Assembly: GCF_001902635.1 (NCBI RefSeq)
Contig: NZ_MJAO01000014.1
Span: forward strand, 1-64,000
DNA from: Serratia marcescens
Lineage (GTDB): Bacteria > Pseudomonadota > Gammaproteobacteria > Enterobacterales > Enterobacteriaceae
DNA length: 64,000 nucleotides
Direction of reading: 5' to 3'
In this document: piece by piece, positions 54,971 to 64,000 of the stretch
Layout of the letters: every line of letters starts with the position of its first letter
How positions within the stretch are numbered: position 1 is the stretch's first letter
The notes under the pieces: generated by a model
The model's database searches: none
Seen by the model: the letters and a program-made list of their open reading frames with translations, nothing else
Told to the model about the DNA's origin: nothing
Program-made: the position numbers and the translations under genes

Positions 54971-57034
54971 ATGGGTCAGGAAAAGCTCTACATCGAAAAA
55001 GAACTAAGCTGGTTATCCTTTAATGAGCGCGTGTTGCAGGAAGCCGCAGATAAGAGCAATCCCCTGATTGAACGTATGCGTTTTCTGGGCATTTACTCCA
55101 ACAACCTCGACGAGTTCTATAAAGTCCGCTTCGCCGATCTCAAACGGCGCATCCTGATCAGCGAAGAGCAAGGCTCCGCCGGCGCTTCGCGCCATCTGCT
55201 GAAAAAGATCCAGTCCAAGGTGCTGAAAACCGATCAGGAGTTCGACGGCCTGTACAACGATCTGCTGCTGGAAATGGCGCGCAATCAGATCTTCCTGATC
55301 AACGAACGCCAGGTGTCCGAGAACCAGCAAATCTGGCTGCGGCAATATTTCAAACAGCATCTGCGCCAACACATCACGCCGATCCTGATCAACCACGACA
55401 CCAACCTGGTGCAGTTCCTGAAAGACGATTACACCTATCTGGCGGTAGAGATCATCCGCGGCGCACGCATCGATTACGCGCTGCTGGAAATTCCGTCCGA
55501 CAAGGTGCCGCGCTTCGTCAATCTGCCGCCGGAAGCGCCACGCCGCCGCAAGCCGATGATCCTGCTGGACAACATTCTGCGCTACTGCCTGGACGATATC
55601 TTCAAGGGCTTCTTCGATTACGACGCGCTCAACGCCTATTCGATGAAAATGACCCGCGACGCAGAGTACGATCTGGTCACCGAAATGGAATCCAGCCTGC
55701 TGGAGCTGATGTCCTCCAGCCTGAAACAACGCCTGACCGCCGAGCCGGTGCGCTTCGTTTATCAGCGCGACATGCCGAACGAAATGGTAGAGCTGCTGCG
55801 CGGCAAGCTGGGCATCTCCAACTACGATTCGGTGATCGCCGGCGGCCGCTATCACAACTTCAAGGACTTCATCAGTTTCCCGAACGTCGGTAAAGGCAAC
55901 CTGGTCAACAAGCCGCTGCCGCGTCTGCGCCACATCTGGTTCGACGGTTTCCGCAACGGCTTCGACGCCATTCGCGAAAAAGATGTGCTGCTCTACTACC
56001 CGTACCACACCTTCGAGCACGTGCTGGAGCTGCTGCGCCAGGCGTCGTTCGATCCGAGCGTGCTGGCGATCAAAATCAACATCTACCGCGTGGCGAAAGA
56101 TTCGCGCATCATCGAATCGATGATCCACGCCGCGCACAACGGCAAGAAAGTCACGGTGGTGGTCGAACTGCAGGCGCGCTTCGACGAAGAGGCCAACATT
56201 CACTGGGCGAAGCGCCTGACCGAAGCCGGCGTGCACGTGATCTTCTCGGCGCCGGGCCTGAAAATCCACGCCAAACTGTTCCTGATTTCACGCCGTGAAG
56301 GCGATGAAATTGTGCGCTATGCTCATATCGGTACCGGCAACTTTAATGAAAAAACCGCGCGTATCTATACCGACTATTCGCTGCTGACCGCCGACGCACG
56401 CGTCACCAACGAGGTGCGCCGGGTGTTCAACTTTATCGAGAACCCCTACCGGCCGGTCACCTTCGACAACCTGATGGTGTCGCCGCAGAACTCGCGCCTG
56501 AAGCTGTACGAGCTGATCGACAACGAAATCGCCAACGCCCAGGCCGGGGAACAGGCCGGCATTATGTTGAAAATAAATAATCTGGTGGATAAAGGGCTGG
56601 TAGATCGGTTATATACCGCGTCCGGCGCCGGCGTGAAGATCCGCCTGCTGGTGCGCGGCATGTGTTCCCTGATTCCCAACCTGCCGGGGATCAGCGACAA
56701 TATTCAGGTGATCAGCATCGTCGATCGCTTTTTGGAACACGATCGGGTTTACGTTTTCGACAATAAAGGTGACAAACGGGTGTATCTGTCCTCCGCCGAC
56801 TGGATGACCCGCAACATAGATTACCGTATCGAAGTGGCGGTATCGCTGCTGGATCCGGCGCTGAAACAGCGCGTTCTGGACATTCTGGAGATCCTGTTCA
56901 GCGATACGGTCAAAGCCCGCTATGTGGATAAAGAACTGAGCAACCAGTACGTGCCACGCGGCAACCGCCGCAAAGTACGTGCCCAGGTGGCTATTTACGA
57001 GTATTTAAAAGCTCTGGAACAACCAGGACAGTAG
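54971..57034 (+). CDS. ppk: Polyphosphate kinase 1
   Basis: Ppk polymerises the gamma phosphate of ATP into polyphosphate. The 687-residue protein (E. coli 688) begins [20 protein letters not shown]. The autophosphorylated His433 is in LKIHAKLF, and the second active-site His is in [26 protein letters not shown] and [20 protein letters not shown] are conserved. The start ATG has GGAG five bases upstream; a GTG two codons earlier is not needed. ppx follows after ten bases, forming the classical ppk-ppx operon. Confidence 0.97.
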   Translation: MGQEKLYIEKELSWLSFNERVLQEAADKSNPLIERMRFLGIYSNNLDEFYKVRFADLKRRILISEEQGSAGASRHLLKKIQSKVLKTDQEFDGLYNDLLLEMARNQIFLINERQVSENQQIWLRQYFKQHLRQHITPILINHDTNLVQFLKDDYTYLAVEIIRGARIDYALLEIPSDKVPRFVNLPPEAPRRRKPMILLDNILRYCLDDIFKGFFDYDALNAYSMKMTRDAEYDLVTEMESSLLELMSSSLKQRLTAEPVRFVYQRDMPNEMVELLRGKLGISNYDSVIAGGRYHNFKDFISFPNVGKGNLVNKPLPRLRHIWFDGFRNGFDAIREKDVLLYYPYHTFEHVLELLRQASFDPSVLAIKINIYRVAKDSRIIESMIHAAHNGKKVTVVVELQARFDEEANIHWAKRLTEAGVHVIFSAPGLKIHAKLFLISRREGDEIVRYAHIGTGNFNEKTARIYTDYSLLTADARVTNEVRRVFNFIENPYRPVTFDNLMVSPQNSRLKLYELIDNEIANAQAGEQAGIMLKINNLVDKGLVDRLYTASGAGVKIRLLVRGMCSLIPNLPGISDNIQVISIVDRFLEHDRVYVFDNKGDKRVYLSSADWMTRNIDYRIEVAVSLLDPALKQRVLDILEILFSDTVKARYVDKELSNQYVPRGNRRKVRAQVAIYEYLKALEQPGQ

Positions 57035-57044
57035 GCCAGCAACT

Positions 57045-58595
57045 ATGCCGCTAAAAAACACTGCAACGAACAAACCGCAGGAAATCGCCGCCATCGACCT
57101 CGGGTCGAACAGTTTCCACATGGTGATCGCCCGCGTCGTCAACGGCGCCTTACAGGTATTGGGCCGTTTAAAACAGCGGGTGCATCTCGCCGACGGATTG
57201 GACAGCAACAACGTACTCAGTGAAGAGGCGATAGAACGCGGCCTGGCCTGCCTGGCCCTGTTTGCCGAGCGGCTGCAGGGCTTCCCGGCGGATAACGTCA
57301 CCATCGTCGGGACCCACACCTTGCGCCAGGCGGTGAACGCGGAAGTGTTCCTCAAACGCGCCGCCAAAGTGATCCCCTACCCGATAGAAATCATCGCCGG
57401 TCAGGAAGAGGCGCGTCTGATCTTCATGGGCGTGGAGCATACGCAACCGGAGAAAGGCCGCAAGCTGGTGATCGACATCGGCGGCGGCTCCACCGAACTG
57501 GTGATCGGCGAAGACTTTGAGCCGCTGCTGGCGGAAAGCCGCCGCATGGGCTGCGTCAGCTTCGCCCAGCTGTTCTTCCCAGGCGGCGAGATCAGCAAAA
57601 ACAACTTCCGCCGCGCGCGGCTGGCGGCGGCGCAGAAGCTGGAAACCCTGGCGTGGCAGTACCGCATTCAGGGTTGGCAGTATGCCCTGGGTGCCTCGGG
57701 CACCATCAAAGCCGCCCACGAAGTGCTGGTGGCAATGGGGGAAAAAGACGGTCTGATCACCCTCGAGCGCCTGGAAATGCTCAGCGAACAGGTGCTGCAG
57801 TTCAAAAACTTCAGCGCGCTCAGCCTGCCGGGGCTGTCCGAAGATCGCCAGTCGGTGTTCGTGCCGGGGCTGGCTATCCTGTGCGGCGTGTTCGACGCGC
57901 TGGCGATCCGCGATCTGCGCCTGTCCGACGGTGCGCTGCGCGAAGGCGTGCTGTATGAAATGGAAGGCCGTTTCCGCCACCAGGACATCCGCAGCCGCAC
58001 CGCCAAGAGCCTGGCCGATCACTACAACATCGACCGCGAACAGGCCAAGCGGGTGCTGGAGACCACCGAGCTGCTCTACTCGCAGTGGATGGCGCAGAAC
58101 ACCAAGCTGGCGCACCCGCAGCTGGAAGCGCTGCTGAAATGGGCCGCCATGCTGCATGAAGTCGGGCTGAGCATCAACCACAGCGGCATGCACCGCCATT
58201 CGGCCTATATTCTGCAAAACTCCAACCTGCCTGGTTTCAACCAGGAACAGCAGCTGCTGCTGGCGGCGCTGGTGCGCTTCCACCGTAAGGCGATCAAGCT
58301 GGAAGAGCTGCCGCGCCTCAACCTGTTCAAGAAGAAATACTACCTGCCGCTGATCCAACTGCTGCGTCTGAGCACCCTGCTCAACAACCAGCGTCAGTCG
58401 ACCACCACGCCGGAAACGCTGCGCCTGACCACCGACGATAACCACTGGACGCTGCGCTTCCCGGCCGGCTACCTGGCGCAGAACAACCTGGTGCAGCTGG
58501 ATTTCGAGCGCGAACAGGCCTACTGGAACGACGTCGTCGGCTGGAAGCTGCTGATCGACGAAGAAGGCTCGCAGAACGAACAACGCTCCGCCTGA
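57045..58595 (+). CDS. ppx: Exopolyphosphatase
   Basis: Ppx removes terminal phosphates from polyphosphate (and hydrolyses pppGpp). The 516-residue protein has the ASKHA-fold phosphate loops [13 protein letters not shown] and [15 protein letters not shown], the catalytic Glu region [11 protein letters not shown], and a C-terminal HD-like domain ([20 protein letters not shown]). It is translated from the ppk transcript and followed by an intrinsic terminator. Confidence 0.97.
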   Translation: MPLKNTATNKPQEIAAIDLGSNSFHMVIARVVNGALQVLGRLKQRVHLADGLDSNNVLSEEAIERGLACLALFAERLQGFPADNVTIVGTHTLRQAVNAEVFLKRAAKVIPYPIEIIAGQEEARLIFMGVEHTQPEKGRKLVIDIGGGSTELVIGEDFEPLLAESRRMGCVSFAQLFFPGGEISKNNFRRARLAAAQKLETLAWQYRIQGWQYALGASGTIKAAHEVLVAMGEKDGLITLERLEMLSEQVLQFKNFSALSLPGLSEDRQSVFVPGLAILCGVFDALAIRDLRLSDGALREGVLYEMEGRFRHQDIRSRTAKSLADHYNIDREQAKRVLETTELLYSQWMAQNTKLAHPQLEALLKWAAMLHEVGLSINHSGMHRHSAYILQNSNLPGFNQEQQLLLAALVRFHRKAIKLEELPRLNLFKKKYYLPLIQLLRLSTLLNNQRQSTTTPETLRLTTDDNHWTLRFPAGYLAQNNLVQLDFEREQAYWNDVVGWKLLIDEEGSQNEQRSA

Positions 58596-58602
58596 TCCCC
58601 CG

Positions 58603-58626
58603 CCCCCTGCCAGACAGGGGGTTTTT
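58603..58626 (+). terminator. ppk-ppx terminator
   Basis: CCCCCTG and CAGGGGG pair around CCAGA and are followed by TTTTT directly after ppx. Confidence 0.9.
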
Positions 58627-58776
58627 CTTTCCGCCGTCGCGTCGCCAACCTAAACGAAAACCAAATACGCCGCGCCGCGCGCCGGAAAAAAATAGACAAC
58701 TTTTGTCATCAGCGCCTAAAATCCGGTTACAAATTCTCGAGCGAATAACACAGGACACCGGCATACCGGGTGATAT

Positions 58777-58959
58777 ATGCGCAAGAAAACCACCGGACAG
58801 ATGACGAAGATAGTGTTGTTTATCAGCTTTATCATTTTAGTCGGCCGACTGCTGTACGCCGCCGTGGTCGCGGTGCCTCACCATCAGGAAAAAAAGCAGG
58901 CTTCCGCGCAAAACGCCGCCGAAGTCAGCGCGCCGCAACAGGACGCTTCCTCTGAATAA
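58777..58959 (+). CDS. yfgG: YfgG family small membrane protein (DUF2633)
   Basis: A 60-residue protein with one membrane segment (IVLFISFIILVGRLLYAAVV) followed by HHQEKKQ and a short polar tail. The helix, the HHQ-x-KK motif and the location just after ppx match E. coli YfgG. Members of this family have been linked to nickel and cobalt tolerance, but the mechanism is not established to my knowledge. The ribosome binding site before the ATG is weak. Confidence 0.85.
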   Translation: MRKKTTGQMTKIVLFISFIILVGRLLYAAVVAVPHHQEKKQASAQNAAEVSAPQQDASSE

Positions 58960-59062
58960 TCGCCGCACCCCGTCCGTTTCATAAAAATGACTCCGGCACT
59001 CGCTATGCTCTATCTTTTAATGAGCCTGCGTCAGGAACGCCGAGCGCCCGTTAAGGAACACC

Positions 59063-60496
59063 ATGTCAGCCGCAACCCATAACGTCAAAAAAGTCGCTGA
59101 ACACCGCCAGCGCATTCTCAATCTGTTGTTGAACGACAAGGAATTGGTCGACGGCATCCTCGGCCGGCCAGGGGATGAACATGTCCTCAGCAAAAGCGAA
59201 CTGCTGAACCAGACGGCGGAAATCACCGGCCTGTTGGACGATATGCACGCCGCCGACCTGGCGGATCTGCTGGAAGCGCTGCCGCAGGATGAACGTATGG
59301 CGCTGTGGCGGCTGGTGGGCAACAGCAAGCGCGGCCAGACGCTGGTGGAGGTCGCCGAACCGGTCTGGGACAGCCTGATCGAGGAAATGAGCGACAAAGA
59401 CCTGCTCAAAGCGATCAAAACGCTGGACGTTGACGAACAGGCGTATCTGGCGCAATACCTGCCGCGTAACCTGATGGGCCGGTTGCTGACCTCGTTGGAG
59501 CCGGAACAGCGCGCCCAGGTGCGCGAGATGAGCCAGTATGCCAAAGACAGCGTCGGCTGGATGATGGATTTCGAACTGGTGACGGTGCGGCCGGACGTCA
59601 CGCTCGGCGCGGTGCACCGCTTTTTGCGCATGCGCAAAACCATCCCCGACGCCACCGATAAACTGTTCGTCACCGACCGCAAAAACACCCTGCTGGGCGA
59701 GCTGCCGCTCACTGCGGTGCTGCTGAACGACCCGGAAATCCCGGTACGCGAAGTGATGGACAGCGATCCCGCCACCTTTCAGCCCGAAGACAAAGCCGAA
59801 GAAGCGGCCGGCGCGTTCGAACGTTACGACCTGATCAGCGCCCCGGTGGTCGACGCCAAAGGCAAGCTGATGGGCCGCCTGACCATCGAAGAGATCGTCG
59901 ACGCCGTCAACGAAGAGAGCGACACCAACCTGCGCCGCATGGGCGGTTTGAGCCCGGAAGAAGACGTGTTCGCCCCGGTCAGCAAAGCGGTCAAGACCCG
60001 CTGGGCCTGGCTGGCGATCAATCTCTGCACCGCGTTCGTCGCCTCCAGGGTGATCGGCCTGTTCGAACACACCATTTCCCAGCTGGTGGCGCTGGCGGCG
60101 CTGATGCCGATCGTCGCCGGCATCGGCGGCAACACCGGCAACCAGACCATCACCATGATCGTGCGCGCGCTGGCGCTGCACCAGATCGAAGTCGGCAACA
60201 TTTCGCGCCTGATGCTCAGAGAGCTGGGAGTGGCCATCATCAACGGCGTGGTGTGGGGCGGCATCATGGGCGTAATCACCTGGCTGCTGTACGGTGACGC
60301 GGCGATGGGCGGCGTGATGACGCTAGCGATGCTGCTCAACCTGCTGCTGGCGGCGCTGATGGGCGTGGTGATCCCGATGACCATGCTCAAACTGGGGCGC
60401 GATCCGGCGGTCGGCTCCAGCGTGCTCATCACCGCGTTGACCGACACCGGCGGCTTCTTCATCTTCCTCGGCCTCGCCACCCTGTTCCTGCTGTAA
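59063..60496 (+). CDS. mgtE: Magnesium transporter MgtE
   Basis: MgtE is a gated Mg2+ channel of the inner membrane. The 477-residue protein has an N-terminal helical domain (DMHAADLADLLEALPQDER) and tandem CBS domains at about 150-275 (SVGWMMDFELVTVRPDVTLG, then PVREVMDSDPATF, APVVDAKGKLMGRLTIEEIV). Five membrane helices follow, with the pore signature PIVAGIGGNTGNQT and TDTGGFFIFLG. CBS domains sense cytoplasmic Mg2+. E. coli K-12 has no gene here between yfgG and yfgF. A terminator follows six bases after the stop. Confidence 0.95.
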   Translation: MSAATHNVKKVAEHRQRILNLLLNDKELVDGILGRPGDEHVLSKSELLNQTAEITGLLDDMHAADLADLLEALPQDERMALWRLVGNSKRGQTLVEVAEPVWDSLIEEMSDKDLLKAIKTLDVDEQAYLAQYLPRNLMGRLLTSLEPEQRAQVREMSQYAKDSVGWMMDFELVTVRPDVTLGAVHRFLRMRKTIPDATDKLFVTDRKNTLLGELPLTAVLLNDPEIPVREVMDSDPATFQPEDKAEEAAGAFERYDLISAPVVDAKGKLMGRLTIEEIVDAVNEESDTNLRRMGGLSPEEDVFAPVSKAVKTRWAWLAINLCTAFVASRVIGLFEHTISQLVALAALMPIVAGIGGNTGNQTITMIVRALALHQIEVGNISRLMLRELGVAIINGVVWGGIMGVITWLLYGDAAMGGVMTLAMLLNLLLAALMGVVIPMTMLKLGRDPAVGSSVLITALTDTGGFFIFLGLATLFLL

Positions 60497-60502
60497 TATG
60501 TC

Positions 60503-60528
60503 AAAAGCCGGCCCCGCGCCGGCTTTTT
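60503..60528 (+). terminator. mgtE terminator
   Basis: AAAAGCCGGC and GCCGGCTTTT pair around CCCGC with a following T. Confidence 0.9.
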
Positions 60529-60681
60529 CGCCATTCTGTCGCCGGGTTTGCGTTAGCGAATTAAAGTCAGTCGCCCCGGTAGGCTTTCCCGCCGCGCTAT
60601 ACTACCCTTTGCCAATAAATCGTCTTAATTCATCCACGTCATGAATCTAATCACTGACAGATGCCATCGGTAAGGTTGTCT

Positions 60682-63600
60682 ATGGATATCAGCGCGCCGA
60701 ACACATTCGGCACACACAAAGGCGTCATGCTGACTCATTCCCTGTTGGTGGCACTGGCGACGTTTTTACTCGCCTTGCTGAGCCTGTCGCTGTCCAGCGA
60801 GGCTCACCATTTTACGCCGCTGTGGTTCCCGACCGCCGCCGCGATCGTGGTGTTGTATCGCCACGCCCCGCGCCACTGGGGCCTGCCGTTGCTGGCCAGC
60901 GGTCTGGGCATCGTGTTCGCCAGTTTCCTGCTGTTCGGCGTCAGCGCCATTCCCGTCAAGCTGGCCACCATCAACCTGATGGAGGCGGCGGTGTGCGCCC
61001 TGTTGCTGCGCCGAACGCTGCCGGCGAACGATCCGCTGAGCGATCTGGGCTGTTGGCTGCGCTTCGTGGTCTGTGCGGTGATCTTTACCCCGCTGTTCAG
61101 TGCGCTGCTGGCCGCCGGGCTGGTGCCCACGCCGGACCAGACGTTTTGGCAGTCGTTCGGCACCTGGTTTATCTCCGAGGCGATAGGGGTACTGTCGCTG
61201 GCGCCACTAGGCCTCACCTATCACCGCCGCACGCTGGCGGCGCTGAACCCCTACCCGCTGCTGTTGACGCTGATGGCTACCCTGGCGTTCAGCTACCTGT
61301 CGCTGACCTACCTGCCGTTCCCGTTCACCTTCGTGATCCTGCCGCTATTATGGGCCGCCATCGCGCTGCCGCGCTTCGAAGCGTTGGCCGTCTGTTTCTG
61401 CGCCATCCTGCTGATCACGGTACTGATCTCGCTGGGGCTGATGCACCTGCAGACCTCCCCGCACGCGTTCGGCGAGTTCGGTCTCTATCTGCCGATGCTG
61501 CTGATCCTGATCCCGGCGCACGCGATGGCGATGGTGATGCACACCTTTCGGGTGGAAAAACAGCACATCGTCGAGAGCGAAAGCCGCTTTCGCAGCGCGC
61601 TGGAATATTCCGCCATCGGCATGGCGCTGGTATCGACGGAGGGCAAATGGCTGCAGGTCAATCAGGCGCTGTGCAAACTGCTCGGCTATGCACCGGAAGC
61701 ATTGCATCGCCTGACGTTTCAGGAGATCACCCACCCCGACGATCTCAACGCCGATCTGAGCCAACTGCACGATCTGCTCGACGGCCATATCAGCAGCTAT
61801 ACCATGGAGAAACGCTATATCCGCAGCGACGATCAAATCGTCTGGGCGCTGCTGGCGGTGTCGCTGGTGCGCGACGTTGAAGGTCAGCCGCTGTATTTCA
61901 TCTCTCAGGTAGAAGACATCAGCGGCCTCAAGCGCAGCGAAGCGGAGAACAACCGGCTGGTGGAGCGCATCACGCTGGCCAACCAGGTAGGCGGCGTCGG
62001 CATCTGGGAGTGGGTTATGAACCAGGAAAACTTCACCTGGGATCAGCGCATGTTCGAACTCTACGACCTCAATCCGGACCAGACGCCGACGCTGGCGCTA
62101 TGGCGCGCCCTGCTGGTGCCGGAGGATCGCGAACGCACCGACCGCGAGCTGGCCGAGATCCTGGCACAACCGCGGCCGTTCATCATGGAGTACCGCATCG
62201 TGACCCGCCAGGGCAAAGTGCGCCATATTCGCGGCCAGGGCAACGTGATCCTCGACGAACAGGGCCGGCCGCTGCGCATGATCGGCACCAATATCGACAT
62301 GACCGAGCTCAAGAGCCTCGCCGAGGCGTTGCACGAAGAGAAAGAGCGCTTGCACATCACCCTCGACGCCATCGGAGAAGGGGTGATCTCCACCGACAGC
62401 CACATGCGCATCACCTTTATGAACCCGGTGGCCGAGCAGATGTGCGGCTGGCCGCTTGAATTGGCGATCGGCATGCCCGTCGCCGGCGTGGTGCGCCTGA
62501 CCAACGGTAAAGACGGGCCGGAAATCGACAATCTCACCCAATACCCGCGGCAATGGCCGGCGGATTACGCGCTGGTGCTGCACAGCCGCGACGGGCGTCA
62601 TTTCGACGTGCAGCAGTCGGCCTCGCCGCTCAAAACCCTCGACGGCGAAACGATGGGGACAGTGATGGTGTTGCAGGACGTCACCGCCTCGCGCGAGTTG
62701 ATGAAAAAGCTCAGCTACAGCGCCTCACACGACGCGCTTACCGGCCTGCCGAACCGCACCAACTTCGAGAAACAACTGAAGGCGGCGATCGTCGCCAGCG
62801 GGGAACAGGCGCCGCCGCATTCGCTGGTGTTCCTCGACCTGGATCGGTTCAAGGCGGTGAACGACACCGCCGGCCACGCGGCGGGCGATGCTTTGCTGCG
62901 GGACATCGCCCAGTTGATGCGGCACCAGCTGCGCAACAGCGACTGTCTGGCCCGGCTGGGCGGCGACGAGTTCGGTCTGATCCTGTTCGACTGCCGGCTG
63001 GAACAGGCCAAGTCGCTGATGCAGCAAGTGGTCAACCAAATCAGCCAACACCCGTTCTACTGGGAAGGGAAGATTTACCGCGTCGGCGCCAGCGCCGGCA
63101 TTACGCACATCGGCGGCGACGCCAAAAGCAGCGAACTGCTGGCGCAGGCCGACATCGCCTGCTACACCGCCAAGCACCACGGACGCGGCCAGGTTTATCT
63201 GTACGAAATGCGGCAAAAGCAGATGCTGGAGCGGCAGCACGAATTGCTGAGCTCACAGGAAGTGCTGGCGATTATCCGCGAGGGGCAACTGCGCTTGCAG
63301 ACCAGCGCGATCGCGCCACCGGCAACGCCGCTGTCGGCCGCGTTCCACCAGGTGAAGCTGCAAGTGATGGCCCCGGACGATCGGCCGCTGCCGCACGAGG
63401 CTTTCATCGCCGCGGCGCAGCTGTACGGCCTGATGCCGGACGTCGATCGCTGGGCGGTGGCGCAATTGCTGGTGCGGTACGCCGACGACATCAAACGCAA
63501 AGGGCTGTCGCTCGCGTTGCCGTTAGCCACCGACAGCCTGCTGAACGCGGAGTTCCGGGGCTATCTGCTGGAAACGGTGCGCGCTTCGTCGCTGCCGCCG

Positions 63601-64000
63601 CAGGCGCTGCTGTTCAGCGTCGACGAAACCGTCGTGCTGGAGCACCCCGAGCCGAGCCGGGCGTTTATCCGCGAACTGCAGCAGCTGGGCTGCCGACTGA
63701 TCGTCAACGGCTTTGGGCATAACATCAATGCCTTCGATGAGCTGAACGAGCAGAAGATCGACATCATTCGCATCGATGAACGCTTTATCACCAACGTGCA
63801 CTGCAATCAGATGGATGAACTGATGGTGTCGATGCTCAACGGCGCGGCACATCGGATCAAGGCACAGACGCTCGCCGGCCCGGCCCACCAGCCGGTGACG
63901 CTGCAGGCGCTACGCGAGATCGGCGTCGATTTGGTGGACGGCGATCAGGTGGCGCAGGAACAACCGCTGGCAACCTTGCTCAGCGACGGTTACTTCGGCA
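60682..64000 (+). CDS. dgcE: Membrane diguanylate cyclase DgcE-like (3' end outside window)
   Basis: A predicted c-di-GMP synthase of at least 1106 residues, truncated by the window edge, probably by only a few codons (DgcE of E. coli is about 1105). Domains in order: MASE1 membrane sensor (about 15-290), three PAS domains (about 300-420, 430-550, 555-680), GGDEF (about 690-850) and an EAL-like domain. The GGDEF motif is intact at 760-764 (RLGGDEFG), with an RxxD inhibitory site at 751-754. The EAL signature is lost (VKLQV near 891), and the DDFG motif reads NGFGHN near 1009, so phosphodiesterase activity is unlikely. The start ATG 60682 gives MDISAPNTFGTH. It occupies the place of yfgF (pdeF) in E. 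coli but matches DgcE (YegE) in sequence. Confidence 0.9.
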   Translation, partial: MDISAPNTFGTHKGVMLTHSLLVALATFLLALLSLSLSSEAHHFTPLWFPTAAAIVVLYRHAPRHWGLPLLASGLGIVFASFLLFGVSAIPVKLATINLMEAAVCALLLRRTLPANDPLSDLGCWLRFVVCAVIFTPLFSALLAAGLVPTPDQTFWQSFGTWFISEAIGVLSLAPLGLTYHRRTLAALNPYPLLLTLMATLAFSYLSLTYLPFPFTFVILPLLWAAIALPRFEALAVCFCAILLITVLISLGLMHLQTSPHAFGEFGLYLPMLLILIPAHAMAMVMHTFRVEKQHIVESESRFRSALEYSAIGMALVSTEGKWLQVNQALCKLLGYAPEALHRLTFQEITHPDDLNADLSQLHDLLDGHISSYTMEKRYIRSDDQIVWALLAVSLVRDVEGQPLYFISQVEDISGLKRSEAENNRLVERITLANQVGGVGIWEWVMNQENFTWDQRMFELYDLNPDQTPTLALWRALLVPEDRERTDRELAEILAQPRPFIMEYRIVTRQGKVRHIRGQGNVILDEQGRPLRMIGTNIDMTELKSLAEALHEEKERLHITLDAIGEGVISTDSHMRITFMNPVAEQMCGWPLELAIGMPVAGVVRLTNGKDGPEIDNLTQYPRQWPADYALVLHSRDGRHFDVQQSASPLKTLDGETMGTVMVLQDVTASRELMKKLSYSASHDALTGLPNRTNFEKQLKAAIVASGEQAPPHSLVFLDLDRFKAVNDTAGHAAGDALLRDIAQLMRHQLRNSDCLARLGGDEFGLILFDCRLEQAKSLMQQVVNQISQHPFYWEGKIYRVGASAGITHIGGDAKSSELLAQADIACYTAKHHGRGQVYLYEMRQKQMLERQHELLSSQEVLAIIREGQLRLQTSAIAPPATPLSAAFHQVKLQVMAPDDRPLPHEAFIAAAQLYGLMPDVDRWAVAQLLVRYADDIKRKGLSLALPLATDSLLNAEFRGYLLETVRASSLPPQALLFSVDETVVLEHPEPSRAFIRELQQLGCRLIVNGFGHNINAFDELNEQKIDIIRIDERFITNVHCNQMDELMVSMLNGAAHRIKAQTLAGPAHQPVTLQALREIGVDLVDGDQVAQEQPLATLLSDGYFG

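Noticed and set aside
57168-58583. 471-codon open frame antisense to ppx
   Set aside because: Shadow of ppx, with the same composition artefact.
60682-64000. Assignment as PdeF (YfgF) from its position after ppx/yfgG
   Set aside because: Three PAS domains, intact GGDEF and lost EAL residues match DgcE rather than the phosphodiesterase PdeF.
1-64000. CRISPR array, tRNA or rRNA genes, insertion sequences, prophage
   Set aside because: I saw no regularly spaced repeats, cloverleaf genes, transposase or phage structural genes anywhere in the window.

Overview
The window is a GC-rich enterobacterial chromosome segment. Gene order and protein sequences point to Serratia (S. marcescens group); this is inferred from remembered family sequences, not a search. 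The backbone follows the E. coli region from tktB to ppx: tkt, nudK, narQ, acrD, ypfM, yffB, dapE, ypfN, ypfH, tmcA, ypfJ, purC, bamC, dapA, gcvR, bcp, perM, bepA, arsC-like (yfgD), hda, uraA, upp, purM, purN, speG, ppk, ppx, yfgG. Accessory blocks have been inserted between these genes.

Layout. 1-8.7 kb: 3' end of transketolase, nudK, the nitrate/nitrite pair narQ-narP, a small winged-helix protein, acrD and the 19-residue ypfM. 8.8-11.2 kb: two GNAT acetyltransferases and a LuxR-type regulator in an AT-rich patch. 11.2-22.7 kb: conserved lysine, purine and envelope genes (dapE with an overlapping M15 carboxypeptidase, ypfN, ypfH, tmcA, ypfJ, purC, bamC-dapA, gcvR-bcp, perM). 22.9-28.9 kb: an insertion carrying small membrane and YmgB-like proteins, a B3/B4-domain protein beside an XRE-cupin regulator, a LysE exporter with an AsnC regulator, and an FAD oxidoreductase with an Rrf2 regulator. 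29.2-37.7 kb: bepA, yfgD, hda (CTG start), a lipoprotein and a GlsB-type membrane protein, uraA-upp with an ERIC element between them, purMN and speG.

37.8-49.9 kb is an island for competition and defence between speG and the phosphate genes. It holds a contact-dependent inhibition locus (cdiB-cdiA-cdiI, two-partner secretion) whose effector ends in a deaminase-like toxin. Downstream lies a disrupted orphan CdiA-CT cassette with a different deaminase-like toxin and its own immunity gene, joined to a 356-bp copy of cdiA sequence. Next to it is a complete type I Thoeris anti-phage pair: thsA (SIR2-SLOG) and thsB (TIR-like), overlapping by ATGA.

49.9-64 kb: a pstCAB-type phosphate transporter with unusually large permeases and no pstS or phoU, divergent from ppk-ppx, with overlapping Pho boxes between them. 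Then come yfgG, mgtE and a DgcE-type diguanylate cyclase (MASE1-PAS-PAS-PAS-GGDEF-degenerate EAL) that runs off the window end.

Regulatory sites read directly from sequence include PurR boxes at purC and purMN, a Fur-like box before cdiB, Pho boxes before pstC, a palindrome-covered promoter before the Rrf2 gene, and many intrinsic terminators. No tRNA, rRNA, CRISPR array or insertion sequence was recognised.
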